The translations under genes and the position numbers were made by a program. Source: Flavobacterium panacis (GTDB taxonomy: Bacteria; Bacteroidota; Bacteroidia; Flavobacteriales; Flavobacteriaceae). Taken from it: a DNA stretch of 64,000 bases. Positions within the stretch are counted from its first letter, which is position 1. Each line of letters starts with the position of its first letter. This document shows, one piece after another, positions 8,057 to 17,322 of the stretch. The notes below the pieces were generated by a model. The model worked only from the letters and a program-made list of their open reading frames with translations, ran no database searches and was not told the DNA's origin. The stretch covers positions 124,001 through 188,000 of the forward strand of contig NZ_JANKMS010000010.1 of assembly GCF_024649945.1 (NCBI RefSeq), in the 5' to 3' direction.

Positions 8057-8660
8057 CGATATACAAAATGCATGGAATAATGAAAAACCTGAAAACTTTA
8101 TACTGCCAACGAATCTAGAGAAAATTCAATCCGCCAATACACCTTTAGATAAAATAAAAAGAAATCTTAGAAGAGAATTTAAATATCAGATTGTTTGCAT
8201 TGCTTTTCTCGGATTTGTTCCCTTGATTTATGATTTTCCTGAGAAAATGAATATTCTATTTTATTTGTTGTTTAGCTTATATGTCGCTATCTGTGCTTAT
8301 TATTTGATAAAATTCTATCGATTTTACACCAGATTGAACACTTTAACACTCAAAACAAAAGACAGTTTGTATGAAACGTATTTTGATATTAGACTTAACA
8401 TGGAACTTTACAAAACTTTCGGTTTTGCTCTGACCCCTTTTCTGATTTTGTATTTAGTAGGTATTTTTTATTATGCTTTTTCGAAAATTCCAGGTTATTT
8501 TACAAATGAGTTTACAAATTTCCAATTGTTTGGATTGTTTTCAATTGTGCTTTTTAGCTTATTTTCTATGGGGTTTTATGTAGAATGGTGGGTACGTCAT
8601 TTTTACGGCAAATCTGCAAAAGAAATCAAAAAAGTAATAGATGAATTAAAAGAAGAATAA
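8046..8660 (+). CDS. Four-helix membrane protein, possible anti-sigma factor
   Basis: 204 residues. A soluble N-terminal part of about 50 residues (FNDIQNAWNNEKPENF onward) is followed by four hydrophobic segments at roughly 48-65, 70-92, 124-145 and 158-178. The short cytoplasmic start and the 11-base overlap with the upstream ECF sigma gene suggest a sigma-binding membrane partner. No zinc-binding HxxxCxxC motif of the ZAS anti-sigma class is present, so this is inferred from position only. A strong bidirectional terminator follows. Confidence 0.6.
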   Translation: MDFNDIQNAWNNEKPENFILPTNLEKIQSANTPLDKIKRNLRREFKYQIVCIAFLGFVPLIYDFPEKMNILFYLLFSLYVAICAYYLIKFYRFYTRLNTLTLKTKDSLYETYFDIRLNMELYKTFGFALTPFLILYLVGIFYYAFSKIPGYFTNEFTNFQLFGLFSIVLFSLFSMGFYVEWWVRHFYGKSAKEIKKVIDELKEE

Positions 8661-8696
8661 AAAACAAAACCCATCAAATCTGATGGGTTTTGTTTT
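8661..8696. terminator. Bidirectional terminator between convergent genes
   Basis: Perfect 16-base palindromic arms (aaaacaaaacccatca and its complement) around a 4-base loop. A- and T-rich flanks on both sides serve the rightward operon ending at 8660 and the leftward gene ending at 8718. Confidence 0.9.
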
Positions 8697-8717
8697 AGCT
8701 GATAGTAGAACTTAAAA

Positions 8718-10005
8718 CTAGTTCATTATTATTTTTTTTGTTGATATATATCCGTTTTCAAGAGTTGTTTTTACTAATAGAACCTGATTTCCTGTCTTTA
8801 AATTTGGAATTTCAAGTTCATTAGTATTGATTTTCTTTTTAGTGAAAACTTCCTGTCCTAGTAAATTGTAAACGGTCACGTCGGTAATTGCTTCTTTTGA
8901 AGAGGAAATGCTAATAATTTTGTTTTTCACAGCAACCAATACTCCGTCTGCAATATTTTCAAAATCATCTGTTCCTAAAGTAGTATTCACGTAACGGATT
9001 ACAAAACGGCTATTAAATGTTCCAGCTTCTGATGTGAATTTATAATTTTCAAGACGAAGGTTGGTCATTTTTCCTGTAGTTTTATCCTGCAGAAATACTT
9101 CCTGATTTTCGTTAAATATACCGTCTGCCTGATCTATCGAAATTATATAATCTCCTTTACTAGCAGCCATGTATCCAAAAGTAACCACATCGGTTTTTAC
9201 AAAAGGCCATGCACGTCCCTGTATCACTAATTTTTTTGAACTATTGATACTGTAAAAATCAACCGAACCACTAGCTGCCATTGAAGTAGCATCAAAATTG
9301 GTGTCTATGTTGTTTGTTGCTCCTTGGGCATAACCTACCAGAATTTGTTTGAAATCGCCTGTTGTATTGGCAAATTTCAACCATAAACGATATTTTTCTA
9401 CAGTTGATTCAGCTGTTTTGAAAAACTTTGTATTGTTTCCTGATCTACGTTGACCGTTGTTAAAGTTTATTGTTGCGGTAGGTGCTTTTATAATGAAACC
9501 TTGCGCCGCAGCAATATATCCGTCAAAAGGTGCTGGACCTGCAGTTCCTAAATCATTATAAGTTACAAAATCGTCTTTGTAACGATAGTATATGTCAGTA
9601 CCATCATTAACCGGAAGGTTTGCATGTGCCCAGAAATACAATGCACCAACTCCATCATTTTCAGCAAGAAACTGAGCAGCACTTATCGCAGAAGGATAAG
9701 GGTTTCCGATCATGTTCCATTTTCCTGCTGCAACAGCTGTAGGGATATTTCCATTATTAGGAACTCCTGTAAATCTTCCAAAAAAATCAGATGCGGTTGT
9801 AAGGTCATGATCTTGAGGAGCCCTGATATTATAACCTATACCGGTCAACATATCCATTTCTCCATTATAATCTAACGCCCAGTTTCCTACAGCAGAATCA
9901 AAATAGAAATATTTGTCTGCTAAAGTATTTGGTGATAAATTTTTCATTTTAAAACCTGCTTTTGTCACCGGCATTGACCAATAGGTAAAGTCATATCGAC
10001 GCACA
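8718..10005 (-). repeat. C-terminal module, copy 1 (high-identity paralogous DNA)
   Basis: This ~1.3-kb stretch encodes the shared module and sorting signal. It aligns collinearly with 11917-13205 in the same orientation (offset about 3.2 kb) and with 23005-24302 in inverted orientation. Long runs are identical at the nucleotide level. Confidence 0.85.
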
Positions 10006-11789
10006 GAAGTTTTTCTTTTGTATACAATTTCACCTGTATTGGTGACATTATTAGTCTGTACTAAACTAGAACCATTTTCAAAAACCAGTTTACCGTTAGA
10101 AGTTACCGCATTGGTAATGGTTAATGTTACCCCTTCAGGAATAACAACATTAGGGTCTCCTGTGCCAGTCGGTACATTAATAACTAATGAACAAGCTGTG
10201 GTGTTGGTTGTAAAAGGTTGTGTAGCAGCAGAATTTATGATTGCTCTTTTGGTTAATCCCGGAGATCCATTTGACCAGCCTGAAGAAGTCCATGTAGTAG
10301 AAGAATCATCAATAATAGCAATACTGGATGTTGTGGGTGAATTACAGCCGTCAATACTTACTCTAAAAAAATACGATCCAACTGTTAAATTCGGAACGTT
10401 AAATGTTGGTCCGGTACCATCATAAGTTGCAGACGCATGTCCTGTTTGTGTGATGCGCCAAGTTCCTGTTGAAGGAAGATTTGATAAATCGATACTTCCT
10501 GAACTTGGGCAGGTAACGTTATGTACGGCACTAATAGTAGGAGGCGCTAATAAAATTGTAGTGGTTGGTATATTATTGCTATAATCATCGCCTGAAATAT
10601 CGGTAACTGTATTTAATGAAGGATCTGTTCCTGTTACCGTGGCCGAGTTTACAATTCTTCCAGCAGTAACATCGGCAGCAGTTACAGTGTAAGTTGCGTT
10701 TATTGTAGCGGTTGCACCTACTGCTAAACTGGAGATTGAATTGTTAGAAAATACAATTCCGGCCATAGGGTCTGAAACGCTGATATTAGTAATAGGAACT
10801 TCTCCTGTATTTTTTATATCAAAATTATAAGTAATAACATCTCCCGCTTTACCACATGATGATAAGGTAGCTTTTTTGATCATGCTTAACTCTGCAATCT
10901 TAAGAGATCTGGTATTGACAGCAATAAAAGCGCAATCTGAAGATCCAGAAAAAACGACTACAAAACGATCAACCTGAGCCGCATTGCCGCTGTTGATTCC
11001 AAATGAACTTGTCTCAAAACCTAACATTCTAATATCACGAGTATCTGCGGGAACAAAAGCAGGTGCTCCATTACTGGCTCTGAATAAGTCTAAACTATAA
11101 GTCCCGATAACAGAAACTGAACCAAAATTTACAGAGATTTCATTTCCTACGGTGTGACCTGAAGCATCTACAAATTTGAAGACATCTGCTCCGCCAGGCG
11201 CTGCCACCTGAGTTACTAATATGTCTGGAATATCATCATTGATTCCAGTTAAATTTAAGTTGTTTGTTCCAATTTTGAATTCTGCTGTACCAGGAGCGAT
11301 ATTGGCAATACCAGTTCCTAGACTTAATCCGTTTGCACCATCTGTAAGTCTCGAAGCAAGTTCTGCTCCTGATGCGCTGGTACCTGCCATAGCAGGAGTT
11401 AATATTGTTGCGGATGCAGATTCGTCAATCATTGAGCCTTGTAGGAAGAAGGTGTCCTGATTAAAAGCTAAGGTTTGAATTTTTAAGGCTCTATATCGTT
11501 GTGCGTCAAAAGTAACAGTGTTGGTAGTTAGTTTAGCATCGTCTACACCAGTTGAGAAAGTTTTGCCTCTCCATTCAAATGCTAGAAGATTATTTTCCCG
11601 ATTTGGACGGTTGTTTAATCCTGTTGCACTGTTTGAAGTCCAATAACCAGTTCCACTTCTATTCCAGTCGGTGTGAATTCTGGTAATCGTATTGCTTTGG
11701 CTTGTAACTTTTAGGCATATCATAAAAAATAAAATACTGATTTTTTTTAATGATAAAGAACGGGAATTCGATGGCTTTTTTGTGCTCAT
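8718..11789 (-). CDS. Large T9SS-exported surface protein A (DUF11-like domain plus shared C-terminal module)
   Basis: 1023 residues. The signal peptide covers about residues 1-30 (KKISILFFMICLKVTSQS). Residues ~31-300 form an all-beta region of unknown family. Residues ~307-410 resemble a DUF11/isopeptide-type repeat (GDVITYNFDIKNTGEVPITNI). A Ser/Thr-rich link with a WSNG motif lies near 500. The module from about residue 597 (RRYDFTYWSMPV, NMIGNPYPSAIS, AAAQGFIIKAPTA) is shared almost letter for letter with the genes at 11917 and 18087. The last ~70 residues are a T9SS sorting domain ending VLLVKTTLENG...TKKIIMN. It is probably displayed on the cell surface as an adhesin or matrix protein; no catalytic residues are evident. 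Confidence 0.8.
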   Translation of the reverse strand: MSTKKPSNSRSLSLKKISILFFMICLKVTSQSNTITRIHTDWNRSGTGYWTSNSATGLNNRPNRENNLLAFEWRGKTFSTGVDDAKLTTNTVTFDAQRYRALKIQTLAFNQDTFFLQGSMIDESASATILTPAMAGTSASGAELASRLTDGANGLSLGTGIANIAPGTAEFKIGTNNLNLTGINDDIPDILVTQVAAPGGADVFKFVDASGHTVGNEISVNFGSVSVIGTYSLDLFRASNGAPAFVPADTRDIRMLGFETSSFGINSGNAAQVDRFVVVFSGSSDCAFIAVNTRSLKIAELSMIKKATLSSCGKAGDVITYNFDIKNTGEVPITNISVSDPMAGIVFSNNSISSLAVGATATINATYTVTAADVTAGRIVNSATVTGTDPSLNTVTDISGDDYSNNIPTTTILLAPPTISAVHNVTCPSSGSIDLSNLPSTGTWRITQTGHASATYDGTGPTFNVPNLTVGSYFFRVSIDGCNSPTTSSIAIIDDSSTTWTSSGWSNGSPGLTKRAIINSAATQPFTTNTTACSLVINVPTGTGDPNVVIPEGVTLTITNAVTSNGKLVFENGSSLVQTNNVTNTGEIVYKRKTSVRRYDFTYWSMPVTKAGFKMKNLSPNTLADKYFYFDSAVGNWALDYNGEMDMLTGIGYNIRAPQDHDLTTASDFFGRFTGVPNNGNIPTAVAAGKWNMIGNPYPSAISAAQFLAENDGVGALYFWAHANLPVNDGTDIYYRYKDDFVTYNDLGTAGPAPFDGYIAAAQGFIIKAPTATINFNNGQRRSGNNTKFFKTAESTVEKYRLWLKFANTTGDFKQILVGYAQGATNNIDTNFDATSMAASGSVDFYSINSSKKLVIQGRAWPFVKTDVVTFGYMAASKGDYIISIDQADGIFNENQEVFLQDKTTGKMTNLRLENYKFTSEAGTFNSRFVIRYVNTTLGTDDFENIADGVLVAVKNKIISISSSKEAITDVTVYNLLGQEVFTKKKINTNELEIPNLKTGNQVLLVKTTLENGYISTKKIIMN

Positions 11790-11865
11790 GAAGTTTTTCG
11801 GTTAAGATTGGTTGATAATGGGGCTGTTTTTTCGGGTGCTTTTTCTAAATAGTTGTAATTTTTAA

Positions 11866-11901
11866 TATGAAAAAATCCGACATTGATGAGATGCCGGATT
11901 T
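11866..11901 (-). terminator. Terminator after surface protein B
   Basis: Read leftward, a 10-base stem (aaatccggca / tgtcggattt with one G-U pair) is followed by five T. It lies just past the stop codon at 11917. Confidence 0.75.
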
Positions 11902-11916
11902 AAATGTTATATGATG

Positions 11917-13205
11917 TTAATTAAAAATGATCTTCTTCGTGACTACAGTGCCATTTTCCAAAATAACTTTAACCAATAAAACTTGGTTGCCAGCTTGTAA
12001 ATTTGAAATCTGTAATTCTTGAGAATCAATTTTGTTTTTTGTGTAAAGGTTTTGTCCTGCGATATTGTAAATCTGTACTTCACTAATGTTTTCTGTAGAA
12101 GATTTTACGTTAACAATTTTAGATTTAACAGAAACAAAAACGCCATTTTCTACATTTTCAAAATCATCTGTTCCTAAAGAGGTATTCACGTAACGGATTA
12201 CAAAACGGCTGTTGAATGTTCCAGCTTCTGATGTGAATTTATAATTTTCAAGACGCAGATTGGTCATTTTTCCGGTAGTTTTATCCTGTAGGAACACTTC
12301 CTGATCTTCATTAAATATACCATCTGCCTTATTGATCGAAATAGTATAATCTCCTTTACTAGCTGCCATGTAGCCAAAAGTAACCACATCGGTTTTTACA
12401 AAAGGCCATGCACGACCCTGTATTACTAATTTTTTAGAACTATTGATGCTGTAAAAATCAATTGAACCACTTGCTGCCATTGAGGTAGCATCAAAATTGG
12501 TGTCTATGCTGTTTGTTGCTCCTTGGGCATATCCTACTAGAATTTGTTTCACATCTCCTGCTGCATTTGAAAAATTTAGCCACATACGATGTTTTTCTAC
12601 AGTTGTTTTGGCTGTTTTGAAAAACTTTGTATTGTTTCCTGGTCTACGCTGGCCGTTGTTAAAGTTTATAGTTGCGGTAGGTGCTTTTATAATGAAACCT
12701 TGCGCTGCAGCAATATATCCGTCAAAAGGTGCTGGACCTGCGGTTCCTAAACCATTATAAGTTACAAAATCGTCTTTGTAACGATAGTATTTGTCAGTAC
12801 CATCATTAACCGGAAGGTTTGCATGTGCCCAGAAATACAACGCACCAACTCCATCATTTTCATCAAGGAATTGAGCTGCATCTATTGCAGAAGGATAAGG
12901 GTTTCCGATCAGGTTCCATTTTCCTGCTGCAACAACTGTAGGGATATTTCCATTATTAGGAACTCCTGTAAACTTACCAATAAAATCAGAGGCAGTTGTA
13001 AGGTCATGATCCTGAGGAGCCCTGATATTATAACCTATCCCGGTCAACATTTCCATTTCTCCATTATAATCTAACGCCCAGTTTCCTACAGCAGTATCAA
13101 AATAGAAATATTTGTCTGCTAAAGTATTTGGCGATAAGTGTTTCATTTTAAATCCTGCTTTTGTAACCGGCATTGACCAATAGGTAAAGTCATAACGGCG
13201 TACAG
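11917..13205 (-). repeat. C-terminal module, copy 2
   Basis: Same orientation as copy 1 at 8718-10005 and inverted relative to copy 3 at 23005-24302. The best matched part encodes NLSPNTLADKYFYFD-type sequence through the FNSRFVIRYVN stretch. Confidence 0.85.
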
Positions 13206-16200
13206 ATGCTATTCTCTGAATTTCAAAAGCAGTTGAATTTCCAGTAAACATTGATTTGCTTGTGCTTGTTTGCATTAGCGATCCGCCATCAAGGATCAGT
13301 AATTTTCCTCCATCTGCTACATTAATATTTTCATCTACTGTCAGGGTAACATCTTTTGGAATTGTTAAAGTATAGTCGGCGTTAACAGTACAAGAGCATA
13401 CCGTAAGATCTGAACTCAATGTTTGAGAGCTATTAACAACTAGATTGCTTCCAGATTCATCACCAAGTCCATCTGTATAGTTAACATTGGTTTTATTAAA
13501 TTCAATACTAAGATTTGAATCACCACCATTCTCTTGTAATCGGATTTCTACTTTTGATTCACTATTTAAGGCATATAGTTTTCCATTTTCTATTGGTAAT
13601 GAAGGGTAATCCCAATTATAGTTATAAAAGACTCGTTCTCCATCAATATAAATTTCAACGATGTCATCGTGATTTACGTGCTGTATTTGATAGCGTCCAC
13701 ACTCAAAACCTTTACGTTTGTAAACTACAGTAAAGTTATCGTTCGGTATCTGAACACCCTGCCAGATTGTAGCACTGGAAGGTGATTTGTCTTTTGGCCA
13801 ATAATTGGTTGAGTCTGGATTAAGATTAGGATCTACATAATAACCAGCATATCTAACATTATCTAATGTGATGTCGTTATTTACATAACCATAAACGTTC
13901 CATACTTTGTCTCCATATTCAGACGGATCTCCTATTGGTATACCAAAGAAGAAAGAATTTCTTGCTGCGCCACCATTTTCGTAATATTCAAGTACGAAAT
14001 CGTAACTGCCAACTTCTAAATCCTTTGTAAAAGAATCGTTTGCATAACCACGGTCGCCCCAACTTGAGAAAACTTCATTATCGCCTATAAAAAGTCTTAC
14101 TCCATCATCACTCCCAAGATCAAAACGGTAAGTTCCGGCTTCTGTAATATCGACATGCATTTTGTAACGTATGAAGAAACGATCAGTAGGGGCTGCTTCA
14201 CAAGGAATCTCTGTGGTAAGACCGCTAGGTCCACCATCGCCCATATCTCTATCGAAGTTTTTATTTTCGGTTACTCTTCCAATATAGGTCGCAATATTAG
14301 AATCTGGCAAACCTGATAAAGTTATATTTGGTGGAATTGTAGCATTATCGGTTAATTTATAAACGTATCCAATCCATTGGTTTGGTCCAAAATCAATTTG
14401 GTTTCCTGGAGCCTCACAGTTTACTGTTACTGTTACAGTCGCAGTTGAATAATTTAAACCATTGAAAATAGTATAGTCAAATGTTGATGTTCCGGTAAAA
14501 CCAGGTGTCGGAGTAAATGTTATATTAGTTTTATCATCACTAACCGTAACAGATCCACCAACAGTTGGCTGAGTTGTTGTTATAGAAACCAATGGTATAT
14601 AGTTCTCATCATTTGCTAAAATCGGAATATCAACAGCAGTATTCGTATTCGTTTTTGCAACGTCGGCAACTGCAGTGATTATGTTTGACGGTTCTACAAT
14701 ACCGCTGAGAGTTGGGCCAATATCACCACCATCACTATTTTTTAATATAAAATAGCCATTTGATAAATTTGATACAGCGTAAGGATAAATTCTAATATAA
14801 AAAGTTTCTCCCTTGTCTCCTAAAACCCTTGTTCCACTAGGAAACGGTATTGCAATATCCGTTTCTGTATCTTTAACAGCTATTGTTGGACCCAATAAAA
14901 CTGTGCCATTGTCAGGAAAATTTTTATCTTTAGAATAACGTACCTGAAACATGTTGGCTCCTTCGCTTCCAGGAGATTTGTATCTGAATTTAAATTCTGT
15001 TAATGTTAGGTTGTATTTTTCTTTAGGAGTAACGCCTACTTCTATATATCTATTTAGGTTTTCAGCAGTTGATCCACCATTTTGCAAACCTAAAACAAAA
15101 AACTCGTTTAGATCATTACGATAAGATACTCCATTTCCTCCTACTGTTAGATCTTTTCCTGATATATTTGGATCTGTAACTACAGCTTTTGGAGTTTGAA
15201 GTATACCATTCCAAATAATTAATTTAGGACTAAGTTCATTAACATAAACAGTTACAGTTGCGGTAGAATTTTGTGCTCCACTTGTAAGTGTGTAAGTAAA
15301 TGTGGTTGTACCTTTAAAGTTTGTTGCAGGTTTAAAGGTAAAAATAGTACCATTGGCAGAAACTGTACCTGCAGTACTTGGTGGCTGTGTGTATGTAATA
15401 GTTGCTCCAGTAGTATGTACATCGTTTACTAATGGATCAAATGCAATAGCTCTATTTTCTTGAGTAGAAACAAGATCGTCATTTGCATTTAAATCTTTTT
15501 CATCATAGCTTAAAACAGTTCCTGTAATTGTGGGAACAGTTTCTCCTTGTGACCTGCTAGCTGCATTGGCTAAAAATATCGGAGAGTTAGGATTTTGTCT
15601 AGATCTTAATTTGTAGCCATAAATGCGAATTGTTATTTTTTCATTAGGGTACAATGTTACATTTGATAAATCTAAAGATTTATTGGTCTTGCCCATATTT
15701 GCTGGCTCGTCTACTAGTAAAAAGCTTGTGGCAAAATTATCTTTTGAATATCTTACCTGATATCTCTCTATAAAATGATTTGTATCTTGGTTATAAGTAA
15801 AGTTGAATTTATCGAGTTTAAGTTTGTAACCTGTTTTTGCCGAAGTTGTAAATTCGAAATATTTAGATTCATCAATACTAAATTGTGTCGGCCATCCGTA
15901 TCCGTTATATCCGTCACCTTGTGGTTGCAATGCTAATTGTGTACCAGAACCAACAGTGAAATTTTCTGCAGCTACTGCAGCAGGTGGAGCAGTAATAGTT
16001 GGTAAAGTATTGTCAGGACCGCTCCATTCAACTAGAGAAACTGCAGCAGATGTAATAACGTTTACATTTACAGTAGCTGTTGAGGTATTGGTTCCATCTC
16101 CAATCGTGTAAGTAAAAGATGTTGGTCCCGTAAAACCAGCTGTAGGAGTGAATTTTATTCTATTGTCGCTACCAACAATTGCTGTTCCATTGGCAGATTG

Positions 16201-16917
16201 AGAAGCAATGGTTACTGATGATATCGGATTTGTTCCTGCTAAATCATTGTTTAAAACATTTATAAAGGCAAAATTATTTTGATAGATTGTTACTGAATCA
16301 TCATTAGCAGTAATACCTGGAATGTAAGGAGAAACTTTACCTATTATTGTTGGAACAGAATATTTTCCACCATCAGTTGTAAGAGAATTTACTAATCCCC
16401 AGGTAGCACCATCCCAGTATGTGTTTGCCCTGTCGTATCCATAAAAGCGAAAATACACTGTTTCACCTGGTAATAAAGTAAAAGCAGGAGGCAAAGTTAT
16501 TGTTTCGTTCTTTATTTTTGATGAAATTTGATAGTCTTCAAGAATTGTCCATGTTGATTGAGAGCCTTTTAAATATCGAACCTGAAATTTTTTAGGTGAA
16601 TCAGTAAGTTCGTTTACAGTTAAATAGGTGAATTTTATTGATGATAAATCAATTTTATATCCATCTTCTGCTTTGATCCCTATTTGAATATATTTATCTG
16701 GATTTATAGCATTACCAACAGGCCATTGGGTACTAGAATATCCTGAAGAATTCGTATTTGCAAGATTATTTCCAGAAATTGCCGGTGCAGATACCTGTGA
16801 AGCAGGGACTAGTACATTAGCACTGTAGCCACTGTTATTCCATTTAACTAATTCAATGTTTTGAGAAATCCCCAAAAAAGGCAATAAAAACAAAAATAAA
16901 AGTAGAGTTTTTTTCAT
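11917..16917 (-). CDS. Large T9SS-exported surface protein B (Ig-like repeats, PA14-like domain, shared C-terminal module)
   Basis: 1666 residues. Signal peptide is MKKTLLLFLFLLPFLGISQ. Three similar ~170-residue beta units (about 20-195, 294-480, 562-745), each with a KFxVRY or YQVRYSKD stretch, alternate with Big_9/cadherin-like Ig domains (about 200-290, 480-560, 749-834; motif FTPTxGFTGxTSFTYT). A PA14-like domain follows (about 840-990) with the mark SDDGVRLFIGDNEVFSSW and EYYENGG, then another beta domain to ~1150. The shared module begins near 1237 (RRYDFTYWSMPV) and the sorting signal ends VLLVKVILENG...KKIIFN. PA14 domains often bind glycans, so a carbohydrate-binding surface adhesin is a fair inference. 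Confidence 0.82.
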   Translation of the reverse strand: MKKTLLLFLFLLPFLGISQNIELVKWNNSGYSANVLVPASQVSAPAISGNNLANTNSSGYSSTQWPVGNAINPDKYIQIGIKAEDGYKIDLSSIKFTYLTVNELTDSPKKFQVRYLKGSQSTWTILEDYQISSKIKNETITLPPAFTLLPGETVYFRFYGYDRANTYWDGATWGLVNSLTTDGGKYSVPTIIGKVSPYIPGITANDDSVTIYQNNFAFINVLNNDLAGTNPISSVTIASQSANGTAIVGSDNRIKFTPTAGFTGPTSFTYTIGDGTNTSTATVNVNVITSAAVSLVEWSGPDNTLPTITAPPAAVAAENFTVGSGTQLALQPQGDGYNGYGWPTQFSIDESKYFEFTTSAKTGYKLKLDKFNFTYNQDTNHFIERYQVRYSKDNFATSFLLVDEPANMGKTNKSLDLSNVTLYPNEKITIRIYGYKLRSRQNPNSPIFLANAASRSQGETVPTITGTVLSYDEKDLNANDDLVSTQENRAIAFDPLVNDVHTTGATITYTQPPSTAGTVSANGTIFTFKPATNFKGTTTFTYTLTSGAQNSTATVTVYVNELSPKLIIWNGILQTPKAVVTDPNISGKDLTVGGNGVSYRNDLNEFFVLGLQNGGSTAENLNRYIEVGVTPKEKYNLTLTEFKFRYKSPGSEGANMFQVRYSKDKNFPDNGTVLLGPTIAVKDTETDIAIPFPSGTRVLGDKGETFYIRIYPYAVSNLSNGYFILKNSDGGDIGPTLSGIVEPSNIITAVADVAKTNTNTAVDIPILANDENYIPLVSITTTQPTVGGSVTVSDDKTNITFTPTPGFTGTSTFDYTIFNGLNYSTATVTVTVNCEAPGNQIDFGPNQWIGYVYKLTDNATIPPNITLSGLPDSNIATYIGRVTENKNFDRDMGDGGPSGLTTEIPCEAAPTDRFFIRYKMHVDITEAGTYRFDLGSDDGVRLFIGDNEVFSSWGDRGYANDSFTKDLEVGSYDFVLEYYENGGAARNSFFFGIPIGDPSEYGDKVWNVYGYVNNDITLDNVRYAGYYVDPNLNPDSTNYWPKDKSPSSATIWQGVQIPNDNFTVVYKRKGFECGRYQIQHVNHDDIVEIYIDGERVFYNYNWDYPSLPIENGKLYALNSESKVEIRLQENGGDSNLSIEFNKTNVNYTDGLGDESGSNLVVNSSQTLSSDLTVCSCTVNADYTLTIPKDVTLTVDENINVADGGKLLILDGGSLMQTSTSKSMFTGNSTAFEIQRIASVRRYDFTYWSMPVTKAGFKMKHLSPNTLADKYFYFDTAVGNWALDYNGEMEMLTGIGYNIRAPQDHDLTTASDFIGKFTGVPNNGNIPTVVAAGKWNLIGNPYPSAIDAAQFLDENDGVGALYFWAHANLPVNDGTDKYYRYKDDFVTYNGLGTAGPAPFDGYIAAAQGFIIKAPTATINFNNGQRRPGNNTKFFKTAKTTVEKHRMWLNFSNAAGDVKQILVGYAQGATNSIDTNFDATSMAASGSIDFYSINSSKKLVIQGRAWPFVKTDVVTFGYMAASKGDYTISINKADGIFNEDQEVFLQDKTTGKMTNLRLENYKFTSEAGTFNSRFVIRYVNTSLGTDDFENVENGVFVSVKSKIVNVKSSTENISEVQIYNIAGQNLYTKNKIDSQELQISNLQAGNQVLLVKVILENGTVVTKKIIFN

Positions 16918-16969
16918 ATAGATGTTTTTCTATCAGTTTGTTATGCTGGCATAATTGTTTGTGCCCGCG

Positions 16970-16977
16970 CAAATATA
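16970..16977 (-). promoter_or_regulatory. Probable -7 element for surface protein B
   Basis: Read leftward this is TATATTTG, an exact TAnnTTTG. It lies 53 bases before the ATG at 16917. No TTG is found at the right spacing, so the -33 element is weak. Confidence 0.45.
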
Positions 16978-17043
16978 AACACATCTACGAGCTGGAAATA
17001 AGGAAGGATTTAATAATGACTAGTTATTCGATGAGTTGTTAAA

Positions 17044-17252
17044 AAACTCGACGAACTACATAAAAAATATCGTCAATCGACGGTTATTCTTATAAAATGT
17101 TAAAAATTTTTATAAGAATAATCGTAAAATTTAACATTTTTAAGAATGCTTTTTTGTGATTTTGAACTAAAAAACGTCGAGTTTGATATAAATTCCTCAA
17201 AAAACGAATAAATTACAACCAAAAGTTGTTTGGGTTTCTGTAAGGAATTTAT
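17044..17252. repeat. Structured intergenic region with nested inverted repeats
   Basis: Between surface protein B and recX lie several inverted repeats. The pair aaactcgacg / cgtcgagttt (17044-17053 and 17174-17183) encloses a 17-base stem (17081-17097 and 17108-17124, one G-U mismatch). The pair ataaattcct / aggaatttat (17188-17197 and 17243-17252) encloses acaac / gttgt (17215-17219 and 17225-17229). No open frame of note is present. It may be a structured untranslated RNA or a recombination remnant. Confidence 0.5.
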
Positions 17253-17272
17253 AGTTGTTTTTTGTCGATAAA

Positions 17273-17311
17273 AATGATTTTGAAAGAGTTAAAATCATTC
17301 CTTTTTAACTC
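17273..17311 (-). terminator. recX terminator with two alternative stems
   Basis: Read leftward from recX, stem 1 is gagttaaaa / ttttaactc (17303-17311 with 17286-17294). Overlapping stem 2 is aatgatttt / aaaatcatt (17291-17299 with 17273-17281), followed by a T-run. The two share bases 17291-17294 (stem 2 also overlaps the loop of stem 1), so only one can form at a time. Confidence 0.6.
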
Positions 17312-17322
17312 CGAAAAGCAGT

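Noticed and set aside
9624..9875. Open frame on the + strand (MCPEIQ...) that recurs at 12823-13074 (+) and 23139-23390 (-), seemingly a conserved small protein
   Set aside because: It is antisense to the shared C-terminal module in all three places; its conservation follows from the module's own conservation, and it has no start context or domain.
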